From the NCBI GenBank assembly GCA_038030265.1, contig CM075939.1:24347253-24411252 (forward strand): DNA of 64,000 bases. Reading direction: 5' to 3'. This DNA comes from Corythucha ciliata. Lineage: Eukaryota > Arthropoda > Insecta > Hemiptera > Tingidae. A program made the translations under genes and the position numbers. Below, piece by piece: positions 45,001 to 55,187 of this stretch; position 1 is the stretch's first letter, and each line of letters opens with the position of its first letter. A model generated the notes under the pieces. It saw only the letters and a program-made list of their open reading frames with translations. It had not been told where the DNA came from and ran no database searches.

Positions 45001-48000
45001 TTCGCTAAAAGCCAAATCGCGTAGAAATCGCGGGGTTGACTAATCGAATAATCCAACTCCATGGACTTGACTCTTTCAGAACATCAATTTTACGAGGTGT
45101 TGTCGTTTAAAAAAAACAATTCCGCTGATTTGGCACTTCCGAAGTCTCATTTTGTGGTTTTGGCACTTACTGAACGCAATTTTGCAGTTTGGACTAATTC
45201 AAGAACCAATTTCACCAATTTGGACCGTTAAGAAAAGCAATTCCGTCGGTTTGACTTTTTCAAAAACCAAATTTCGAGGGCTTGACTCCCAAGAAACCAA
45301 CTTCAGGCCGGATTTCACATCTTCAAATTCAAAATGTCCAGGTTTGGCCCATTCCAAACCGATTTCCCGGGAATGGCTTTAAGACTGTAACAGTAGGCGC
45401 GGATCCAAAGATTGTTTTCAGGGGGCGGGGGAGGGGGCGATTTCTTGTGCACTATTAAGATGGAACGAAGAGAGTATCAAACACAACTCATGGCTCACGT
45501 TTTCTTGATTCCTTAGTCAACTTGACTAGCGTTCTTTACTTGAAGCCATTTTCCCTAGCTGGGAACAATCGCTTTTCTCAAATTAAGCCGCGAATCGTCA
45601 GCGCTTTTCCGCGTAATTTCTTCAGCGCAGATCCAGAGGGGCGCACAATGAAGTTCATTTACGTTTTTCCTCAAGTTTAGCCGCAAACGAGTGATCCCCC
45701 CCCCCCAATTATATCCCCCCAACCCCCTTGAAACCACCTCTTTTACTAAATTCCAGTCGTGAGAAGGTCTCCATAGGTAATCCGTGAATTAGCGGCTTTT
45801 CTTTATTTGGCCTGAACATAGCATTGCGTTGCGAAACCGCAAATTGGTGCGTTTTCTCACTTTTAGCAGCGAAAGAGTGCTTTTTACACGTTTTAAACTC
45901 GAATCGAGGTTCTTCTTCCATTTCAGGCGCAAATTGACACTTTCTTAATTTTACCCGTGAATGAGCGCTATTTCTCAATTCTAACCGCAAATTGGCGTTT
46001 TTTGTCAATTTTATCCGCGAAAGACTGTCAATTCCAGCTGAGAAAAGCTCTCCTCATTAACCGTGAATTAGCAGATTTTCATAATTTTGGTCTGGACTTG
46101 CCGTCGCGAAACCGCGATTTCTCAACTCTAGCTTCGAAAGAGGTCTTTTTCTCAATTTCCCTCGTGAGTGGGCGATATTTTTCAGTTTTAGCCGCAAATA
46201 GACATTTTTCGTCAATTTTAGCCGCAAATGAGTGCTTTCTCTAAATCCTACCGCGAACGCAAGCCTTTTTTTTTCGTTTCTAGCCGTAAAAGGTCTTCAT
46301 AAATCGAAAATGAGCGCATTTTCTTAATTTTGGCCTGAACGTCGAATCGTAAATCCGTGAATGTGTGCAATTTAGCCGCGAATGAGCGCTATTTTTCAAT
46401 TTTATCCGCTAATAGGCGTTTGTCCTCCACGTAATTTCTCGCAGATTGGCGATTTTTCCTCAATTTCAACCGTGTCCGTACTAAAAGAATCCGAATTAGT
46501 ACTTTATCGGAAAACCGCGTATTCGCTGTTTTTACAACACTTTAAATTAACAGTTTCCATACTGAAAAGTAAGTTTCCTTTTATTCGTCGTGGATAGTGT
46601 GTTCTGTTGAGGCTAAATTACCAGTTTTTGGACTGAACACTTGGATTCTTTGACTACTTTTCCAGTTCATGAGTGTGGTGAGATTTGACGAGAGCTAACA
46701 GTTTCTAGGGGCTAACTGTCGATAACAGAATTAAAGTATTCGTATCCGTTTTCATGGATCAACTTACCAATATCTTGGTCAGTGGCGTGTTGAGTTACCA
46801 CGCAAAACCGAATGACGTATCTATTGTTCACATTTGCAGGTACCATGTGAATTTTGCCACTTCCGTTTATGTTGCTGAGTAGTTTTTCATTGAGTTTATC
46901 CGATCCCTTCAACCGGAAACAAACTAGACCTAACTGGGAGAGAATCGAAATGAAAATCAATCGATGATCCGGATAAAGCGATCAAAATGAGTTGAATAGG
47001 TGTGTGTGTGGGGGGGGGGGGAGTTTACTTTGACTTCATTGCAAACGAGAAATCGATCGTCCGCTCGAACTAAAGCCTCGAACTTTTTGGCAAGACAGCA
47101 GTGGTGACGAATGTAATTCTGGAGACCTGTGATTCCATAGGAACGGAGAACGAACCAGATTTTGAGCGAGCGGAACCGTCGACTGAGTGGAACGCCCCAG
47201 TGTCGGTAGTCAATGGTGGAATTTGAGTAGCCATGTTGTAGGTAAAGTGGGTCGACGACGAGGGCTGCTGTCAATTTGAGCCTGTCGCGCACCCACATGA
47301 GAGAGCAGTCAAAGTTGACCTGAAAGAGAGAGAGAGAGAGCGAAGAGAATAGGATGAGCCATTTTCACCATAAAAAGTGGTTCTTCGTTATAGTTACAAG
47401 AAGCCATTTGTTAGGGTTAGTGTTGAATGAGTCGGCATACTCGACTCCTTTTAGAAGATGTTTAAGTTCTGGTAAAATGAATGAATTTCCTGCGTAAGCC
47501 GCATCAATATGAAGCCAGACTGAAGGGAATAGGCGACAAACTGGCCCGATTTCAACCAGGTTGTCAAAACTGCAGCACGAAGTGGTTCCTAGTGTTGTAG
47601 AAACGAAAAAGGGAATCAACCCAATGGCCGCGTCTTCTTCCATAGCCTTTTTGAATACTCAAATATTAATTTTATTTGTAAACCATGAAACTAATGTGCT
47701 GGAGTTGAGTTTACCTGGCGAAGAGTTGCGCCCCTCAATGAGCATTTATCGTCCGGCTCTAATATTCTTAATTTGACGAAGCAGACCATGGCGGATTTTT
47801 CAACGCATGAATGCGCCTCTTTCGAACAGTAAGCCATTAGTTTTGAAAGAAGGACGCCCTCTTCGACGAATGGGTGTTGTTGTTTGAGTCGTTTTAACGC
47901 CTGAGCCCGGGCTGCTATCATGTTGACCAATACACACTCACTAGCTGATGTCTTTTAAAAAGAAACCGTAAATTTAGTCACGTTCGTATGGGAAATTGAA

Positions 48001-48626
48001 GTCCTTATCAGGGGAGAGGGAAGAAGAATAGAAATTTCATCTCACTTGAATAACTCCGCCTCCCTTGCTTCCTTCTGTGAAGGCTAAAAATTCGTCTGGT
48101 AAGCCAATAGCTTTTCCTGTTAACGTTTCTTTTCTTGATTTAATTGATTGCGGAGGGAGATTTGTGGTAATAACAACAAAAAAAACTTACCAAACCAATC
48201 AAGGACTATAGTTTCTAGTTCTGTACACGCAGGGCTGGCCGCCTTAATTGATCAATTCATTTAATTAATTAATTTAAGTTTTTAAAATTACATTGGTGAT
48301 TTTATTTTTACCCATGAAAACCCGATGCAGCCTATTGCGTCTGACAGCATATCGCCCAAAATGGACGGATAGGAGTTACCTGCGGGAAAGTACGCGTGAA
48401 ATCTCGGGTGTTGCCAATGAGTGACTCCGGGCATAATGAATTTCTCAACGTCTTCCATAATTGACTCCCAGGACTCGCCCTGAAGGGGTGCCTGACCGGG
48501 AAGAAGTGGTTTCAAATAGCCCGGCTCTATATTCGGAGTTACGCGTCGTTTTTCCAGCGTTCCCATGTACTCGCATATGTAGTCGACCATTTCTTTTCCT
48601 CGTTTCCTGAATTCTTCTGTGTCCAT
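42034..48626 (-). CDS. Hdc: Histidine decarboxylase (histamine synthesis)
   Basis: PLP-dependent group II decarboxylase converting histidine to histamine, the photoreceptor transmitter of arthropods. Exons (minus): 48626-48312, 48242-48191, 48116-48046, 47951-47715, 47646-47398, 47319-47029, 46933-46768, 43039-42969, 42888-42656, 42199-42034; all are GT-AG and in frame, giving 616 aa. Landmarks: [51 protein letters not shown], the PLP lysine in NPNKW at residue 305, and [20 protein letters not shown], with Ser at residue 354 where dopa decarboxylase has Gly. After the fold, [17 protein letters not shown] matches the extension I recall from insect Hdc, then an acidic, low-complexity tail ending KSPNPR. 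Tyrosine decarboxylase is the main alternative; the C-terminal extension argues against it. Intron 7 is 3.7 kb of satellite and MITE sequence, so the last three exons look isolated. Confidence 0.9.
42300..42430 (-). repeat. Three-unit ~50-bp minisatellite in the last HDC intron
   Basis: Units on the plus strand contain CTCATAAAAGAAATCGCAGC and AGGTGCCATGCCCAGG and recur about three times between HDC exons 9 and 10, with roughly 85-90% identity by eye. Confidence 0.7.
43240..43800. repeat. Family A array that changes orientation, in HDC intron 7
   Basis: Plus-orientation units (TTTTTCTCAATTTTAGCCGC then GAATTAGCG) at about 43240-43560 switch to minus orientation at about 43565-43800. Confidence 0.75.
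43820..44550 (+). repeat. Degenerate tandem repeat, family F, in HDC intron 7
   Basis: Units of about 30-35 bp: GCGAAATTGCAAGTTTCGGA then GGATAAATAGCC. A MITE at 44037-44173 interrupts the array. Confidence 0.65.
44037..44173. mobile_element. 137-bp MITE in HDC intron 7
   Basis: GCCCATATTTATGAACGTTC and CTTTGA at the left are matched inversely at the right by GAACGTTCATAAATACGGGC. The internal AAGGAACC/GGTTCCTTG also pairs. It lies inside the family F array. Confidence 0.75.
44680..45380 (+). repeat. Degenerate tandem repeat, family B, in HDC intron 7
   Basis: About 24 diverged plus-orientation units (CCAATTTCGCGGGTTTGGCT-like), period about 29 bp. Confidence 0.8.
45560..46500 (+). repeat. 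Degenerate tandem repeat, family A, in HDC intron 7
   Basis: About 0.9 kb of plus-orientation units. Translation of one frame gives a ~10-residue periodic peptide (FSILAANRHF-like), an artefact of a 30-bp unit divisible by three. Confidence 0.8.
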
Positions 48627-48649
48627 AGTCGGGCCTTTCAAGAGAGAGA

Positions 48650-51034
48650 GAGAAAAAAAAAAAACAAAAAAAACTCGGGGTAAAAGTGAGGAAAATTATG
48701 CTACCGGTGGTTTAAAAGGCGAAATAGTGGTGTGGAGGAGGGGGAGCTACATTGATGTCCTCGAAGACATCTTCTTCACAAAGCCATTCAATACTTCGTC
48801 TTTAATTTGTGCCTTGGGCCTGACCTCGACAGCTGGAATACTTTGAGTTATTAGGATTCCACAGAGGTGAATGGATGAGTGGCGGGTGAGTAGTGGAAGG
48901 GGGAGGATGGTTCGAAGGAATATGATCTTTCAAAGGCGAGATGAAGTTGGGTTTCCAATAAATGTGGATGATAGTTAAGGGATGGTGTGGGTATAGGAGA
49001 CGGTTGCTTTATTGATGAGAAAGAGAAAAAAAAGTCAGCCGCCAAAGAAAATCGCAGGAATGAGCGAAGGATGTGTGCACTATACACTACATGTATGTAA
49101 TAACCTCGCCTCATTGTGAAACGAACGTGTTAGTATTACACTCTTTTTTGGAATGAAATTGTCTCTGAATATCACGGGCTGGAGTTATTGATTCACGTAA
49201 GCTCGTCATTTTGGCTTTGCTCCTAATATCCGGGCGGTGTCGTGCGAAGGAGGATACAACTTTAAATTATTGGAACTTGTTTAAAATAAATATGTGCGAG
49301 AGTGTTTGGAGGACCTATAATGGATGGTCAAACCTGCGTAGTTATGGATTCTAACAAGTGTGAATAATTCTCTCCCACGCGCTGTGTGCTTTAGAAAGCA
49401 AGAAAAAACGCGTTTGCTGGGGGGAAAGGTTTATTACAATTAAGCTGAGAGTTTAAAAATAATGAAGGACCCTAATCCTTTTCTTGAATGGCATCCTATT
49501 TTTATTTCGAATTAACAATTCGAATTAAATCCCGCGTTAATCTCTTTAAAAACAGCCAGCATTTTCTTACACTTTCTGAACGTCTTTGTCTTTCCCACCT
49601 GCGTTAGTCTTCTATCTGAGTGTTGTTTAGCCGTAAATTCTCTCTTCAATGCAAAATCGTTGTCGAGTTCCCACCTAACCATCGCGCTTATTACAATTTT
49701 CTTCGCTATTTTATTATTGTTATTTATTATCAGTATTATTATTGCTGGCAATACCCCACGGCCCACCGTTCCGTTGTGTAGGTAATTAGGGCAGTACCTG
49801 CCGCTAATTTCAGCTAAAAGAGCATTTTCGCACTCAATGTAAACGAAATTTTTGCGTATAATTATTCTCGGCCCACACGCCTGTAAAGACGATGGGCAAG
49901 AGAAAATAGTGATTGAAAAGTGTTGAGTTCGAAACTTAGCACCTATGCTTTAAATCATAACGTTCGCCAGACTCAATCAGGCCTAACTAGACGTAGAACA
50001 ATTCTTGCCGGCCGGAGAGGGAGGTGTACCATGAATTGTAGTACAACATGGCTTTGATGGGCCGAGCAGGGCTGTTTCCCATCGCCGGTCGAGAAGAGAA
50101 ATAGGAACTCCGTGGGATGCTTTCACAGTCCTCCCCCCCCCCTGTTTTTCTAGCTCGCTATAATATCTAAAAAGAACGCCCCACCACAGAAAAGCTCCAA
50201 ACCACAGTAAAGCCCCGAAATATTGTAAAGCTCGGACCGCAAGAAGTTCTAACAAAATTGAACAAAAATATGAAGCAAAAGGGGTACGATGAGATCGTAA
50301 CTGCAAGATGGCCCTGATATCGACATCTTTTTCGGGTCTTCTGAACTTTTTAAAAGTCGACTGGCCAACTCCCCTACAACAGCAACTAATTTTTCTCTGT
50401 CGTCGTTTATACCTCTGCGAAGAGACAACCTAGCTCTGAACCTAGCAACACGCGAAAAATATTAGAGCCGTCTCCTTTGCCTCTGGTCTGTTTATATAGA
50501 GATATACTCGACAGTTCAAGGCCCGCGGGTCGTCTTCCGTCTCGAAATCTGCGGGGTTTTTCACTCTCGCAAGGGGTAGAAACATAGGACGTTGTTTCCT
50601 CAATTTTCTTTAATTTTTAATTTTCCGGACTTTTCGGCTCTAGCGGTAAGCAGTTTTAGTGGTGTGTGAACTTTTTTGAACAAAACGTGTTATTCAGCCG
50701 GGAATCTTGTAATTTTGCTCTTAGCACCTGAATGAAACACACAAATATTTATCTCCGAATGTTGCAATTACACGGCTATTCGTCTGGGTATATGCCCAGT
50801 CCGGGGACTCGACATTTCGTGAAAATATAGATCAGAAGCTGGCTCTTTCACGAGAAAAAATACCGACAAAAAAAAAATCGCTCCGGCAGCTGGTGGTCGG
50901 AAAGAGTGCATTTCATTTTGTATACGGATACCCTGAGCCGTCCCAAAAGTAGTAATGTTGAGACCATGATTTGTTTCGTTAATGTTTGACCCTCCCTCGT
51001 ACTGTTTGCTGCCGAGTTTGTTTAAGCTGAACTT
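48650..51034. other. Region upstream of HDC, no gene recognised
   Basis: The minus-strand sequence just before the HDC ATG (CTCTCTCTCTTGAAAG) looks like a splice acceptor, so the promoter may lie further up. A short family C fragment in minus orientation is at about 50170-50250. Open frames here show no recognisable family. Confidence 0.4.
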
Positions 51035-51581
51035 AATGGGAATCAAACGCTACTTCAAAGTGAAATCATCGTACCGAATATAATGCTTCTGGAATCAACT
51101 GGTCATTTGTAGTGACTTTTTTACCAGTTCAAGCCATATTCCCCCCCCCCCACACCACCACCACCACCAAGTCGACCGATTTGGCCCAATGCAATACCAA
51201 ACGAGGTCGTATGCCCACTGATTTTTGTGCCAAAGCGCGTCCCGCTGAATTAATTTCTTCGAGAGTTATCGTGCTAACAAGACCACACACTTACTTCCAC
51301 TCCGGGGGCACCACCCCCTCCACCTTGACTTTTTCAAAAAAATTAAAATGGGAATCAAAGGCTAGTCCAACTTGGAGTATACGTACCGAATATGATGCTT
51401 CTAGAATCAACTGGTGATTTGTAGTGATTTTTTGACCATTTCAAGCCCTATTTTCCCCCCCCCTCCACCTTGACCGATTTGGCCCAAATGCAATACCGAC
51501 CGGGGTCTTATGACTAATGATTTTTGTGCCAAAGCGCGTTCCGCTAAATTAACTTCTACGAGAGTTATCGTGCTAACAAGA
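51035..51581 (+). repeat. Tandem duplication, period ~312 bp
   Basis: Unit 1 at 51035-51282 and unit 2 at 51347-51581 share AATGGGAATCAAA, CGTACCGAATAT, GAATCAACTGGT, TTTTTGTGCCAAAGCGCG and AGTTATCGTGCTAACAAGA, at roughly 80-85% identity by eye. Each has a C run after CATATT/CTATTT. Sequence following unit 2 to about 51720 matches 28860-28965. Confidence 0.75.
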
Positions 51582-51720
51582 AAACGGCCATAAAGATATA
51601 TATAAAGAAAAATATATATGTATATGAATTCCGGAGACCACTGAATTCGTGTTCTAGAGGTTCTGAAACGTGAAAAAAACATGACATGACCCATGTTTGT
51701 CACCATCACGACGAGACCAA

Positions 51721-52172
51721 TGGGCTTAGTGCAAAGTGACAGTCCTGCAGACTAGCGCAATACTTGTTCTAACTTCAGTTCGCTCTCCTCAATTGAATCC
51801 CTACGAAGAACGTGCTCTGACTTTCGTTTAAAGGACGCTTTCAAGCTTTTCCTTCAATTAAAACGGTGCAGTGCTGTGTTGTGGGTTACATTAATTCGTC
51901 TGATAAATATAAAGGCCTACAATTAACGGTTTTCCCAATAAACCTTACGAAAAAGAGAGACCGGGTGAAGTGGATCCTGGCCGTCAACAGGAAAAGCCAG
52001 TTAGAGCAATTCAGTAATTTTCTACTGAAGCACTTTATGTATTTTCTAGCAGGAATGCACTAGCTGAAACTCTCGTCCCCCCTTCTTCAATTGTTTTCCA
52101 CTTACACTCAAAAATTGCTGGCTTATTCCCGCACAGTTGCAGAAGGGCGGAGCTAACAGGTCTCTGTTTTCG
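51721..52172. other. Gene-free stretch
   Basis: No recognised gene or repeat array. An open frame at 51866-52063 shows no family resemblance. Confidence 0.35.
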
Positions 52173-52322
52173 TTAAGCCGGATGCACACATGCGGTACTT
52201 GCCAAGTAACTCGCAAAATATTCAATCAATTTCTAGCAATTGCCTAGAAACCAGCCAGCTGAGAATTTCAAAAATGTGTTGCTCGTTACTTGGCAAGTAC
52301 CGCATGTGTGCATCCGGCTTTA
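52173..52322. mobile_element. MITE with near-perfect ~38-bp TIRs
   Basis: AAGCCGGATGCACACATGCG plus GTACTTGCCAAGTAAC at the left is repeated inversely with essentially no mismatch at the right, suggesting a recent insertion. The ends are next to TTA/TAA. Confidence 0.85.
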
Positions 52323-53164
52323 GAGAAGAAAAAAGAGTACATGTGGCAGAAAACTTTGATTTGCCGACGTTTTTATTCTACATGCCCACAGATTGGTTCA
52401 GAATTTTAAAAAATTGGGGGGGGGGGCAAATGCAGTTAGGCGTGCATAATGCACATAGTTCTCCTCTTCCTATTTATAGCCTTTGGAAAAGAAGGGTGTC
52501 AGGAAACAATAAGGGAATTTTAAAGAAATAATTAAACTTTAATTTTCTTCAAAAACTCTTTGATATGACATTATTTAACCCTGTAATATGGGCTTTGACT
52601 TTGGCGGACTCGACATGGCCGGGTGCGGGCCCACTGATTAATAATAATAAGCCTATGGAAACGTACATATTTTAATTAATGTGTACCTATGTAGCCTAAT
52701 ACACCTATTTTTAATTGCAAATATCTTCGCGTTTCTCGTTCTTTACATTTCAAAATAAATCATGTTTGACATCTTATACTGGCCCTTTGTTAAATTTCTA
52801 AAACGCACAGCTAGGAATGCATAATAGACCAATCCCAGATCCAGTGGCGGATCCAGCATTTTACGAATGGGGGGGGGACAAAACTAAAATGTTCTTTTCC
52901 CTGGGGGGGGGGGGGATTGCACTCCACCAGTGAAAAAGGAAGATATAATAGGAGCCTTCTTCCCGCCCTGGCTTGATGCCTTGAAAGGCACGTGACCAGG
53001 ATTACTATATAATAGGAGCCACTTTTCCTGATATTTCCGGTTTCTTTTCCCGGAAGAATGGAATCAAAATCCCGTGGGGAGTAGAGGGGGGTCATGCTTA
53101 AACTATGTTGAGTATTTCTCAAAAATATGTTCAACCTGATCGCAAACAGACAATTTCGGGCTTG
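52323..53164. other. Gene-free stretch with poly-G tracts
   Basis: No gene recognised. G runs occur at about 52418-52427, 52870-52877 and 52902-52914. Confidence 0.4.
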
Positions 53165-53790
53165 AAACATCTGCCACTTTTTTTTTTTTAAATGCCTACT
53201 TTGATCAAAAAAACTTAATTGTGTAAACCCCTTTTACACGAGTAAGGCCCGTATCCATAGTCGCTACTTAAGTTAAAATTCTCCTAAGTAAAAGTCAATC
53301 CAGTTTTTGTTGGTATTAAGACCCATTTTCACCAACAAAATTGATCTCGTTTAAAGTTGATCGTGATTAGTTGCCAATAGCGACCCATATGAATTTTGAT
53401 ACAAGTGTTTACATTGTAATCGTGATTAGTTGTTGATCTTGGTTTAAGAAGTTGGTGAAATCGGGCCTAAATCATCTGTTTTGACGCCCACTTAAGGAAA
53501 TTTAAGTTTAAAGGTCCGTTCACAAGCTCTATGTTTACGTTCTGTGGAGTCTGTGCAGCCAAACAAATTTAATCCCTCGAAAAATGAAGCATTTTTATAG
53601 GTTGCCTAGACACCACACAGCACAAACATAGAGCTTGTAAACGGGCCTTACAAAATGTCTATGAATAATGGCCTAAGTTTTTTAATCAAAGTAGCCATTT
53701 TAAGAAAAATTTACAGAATTTACATTTGTAAATATGTTCAATGAACATATTTTTGAACAAAAAACTTACTCGTGTAAAATCCTGCCTATT
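53165..53790. mobile_element. Nest of at least three inverted-repeat elements
   Basis: Outermost arms: GCCTACTTTGATCAAAAAAA at about 53195 and its inverse at about 53675-53700, with ACACGAGTAAG pairing further out. Inside is a pair starting GGCCCGTATCCATAGTCGCT (about 53246) and ending at about 53675. Within that are a hairpin with TTTTCACCAAC...GTTGGTGAAA (about 53322-53470) and another with AGGTCCGTTCACAAGCTCTA (about 53512-53650). Several junctions show TTA or TAA. Confidence 0.7.
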
Positions 53791-54139
53791 CTCTAACAAA
53801 AAAGCAATATGTTTTTCGAAGCAATGTTTCTATTTTATTCATTTTCTTCAAAAAAATGAATGAAATAGAATTATTGCTACGAAAAACATATTGTTTTTTG
53901 CTGGCATTTGTTAAATTTTTTTAATGATTTGAATGAAATGAAGTGAAGTATGGCATCAAATACGAACCCTGAAAAATTACAAAATTGGCCTGAGGGTGGA
54001 AATGAATGGACTAATAATTATTATAAAAATTCAAGTTCGCAGTTCGACCATAGGACGTCGATGGGCCAAGAATTAATTTTTTCTTGTCTCTTCTAGCTAC
54101 ACGTTGACTTCAAAATATTTTTTTCATAAAATATATGTA

Positions 54140-55185
54140 GGGGAAGGGTCCCTACCTTGGACAGGGGCATACCTTGGACACTTGATGGTTTTCCCTGGAT
54201 AGCAATCGCTCAATGAGTCCTAACAAATTTGAGTAGTGCAAGGTGATGTGGCAGAACGTTTTATTTAGTTATTAATAATATGGTAGCTCCTTTACTGGAG
54301 ATAAAAGTGTTCGTTTAAATTTGGTGGTGCCAACTAAATTTTAGCAGCTAACTTTCATATCTCCTGCTGCACGGGTAATTAATTTTTGGCCATCTCATTT
54401 TATTGATAACGATAAAAGAGCCGTTTATTCCATTGATTGTTTTACTGATTGATGGAGGTGATTGACCAGCATTAAACTTTTTGTCCCAAAAGTGAGAGTA
54501 TCCAACCTTGGACAGTCAGAAGTGTTCCTACCTTGGACAGTGTAAGGCTTGTACTTTTTGCATGCTTAAGATCCATGATGTATTTGATTGGATTGATTTT
54601 GGATGCCGAAGAGCAAAGAAGGCCATGAAAAGAGCTCGTTCACCACCAGACGCCAGCCAACCAAAAAGAAACGTGTGCCTCAACCATAAATTTTTTTCTG
54701 AGGAGGAGTTCTAGACGGCTTGGTTCATGGCCTTTTAACCTTATAAGCTTTCGATACCAAGTCAAGTTACCAACTCGCTGTCAGTGATAATATAGTTAAG
54801 TTTTGTTCTCGAGATTTTATTTCTATAGTCTTCGTGATTTTTCCCTGAAATATAATAATATTATAACGTTCTATTAAACTCGTTAGAGTTTGAAATGATA
54901 CTTATCCTTTTCATCCTAGCGGAGACGAACCTTGAACAGTAGGTGTCCAACGTTGGGGACCTACAGGTCCAACGTAAGTGACCGGGTTCGAACCTTGGAC
55001 AGAATGACACTTTTCACTAATAAATGTTTCACGCTTGTGTAGGTCGTCCAAAAATCTTGTATTCACAGAAATAAGTAGTTGGCAAGTGGGGCTACCAGAA
55101 TGTATAAAAAAATGAAAAAAATTTGCCACTAAGCCATGGTTTCAGTGTATTGAAAAAAAAGTGTCCTAGGTAGGGACCCTTCCCC
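54140..55185. mobile_element. 1046-bp pogo-like element, TA-flanked
   Basis: The ends GGGGAAGGGTCCCTACCTTG and, inverted, GGGGAAGGGTCCCTACCTAG are flanked by TA (54138-54139, 55186-55187). The motif ACCTTGGACA recurs several times inside (about 54153, 54171, 54504, 54528, 55003), like subterminal transposase-binding repeats. A short Lys/Arg-rich frame at about 54600-54714 may be a transposase C-terminal remnant. It is probably non-autonomous. Confidence 0.8.
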
Positions 55186-55187
55186 TA

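Noticed and set aside
45957..46244. A 95-residue open frame with a ~10-residue periodic sequence
   Set aside because: The period is the 30-bp satellite unit read in a frame divisible by three. No splice partners and no conservation of the peptide unit.
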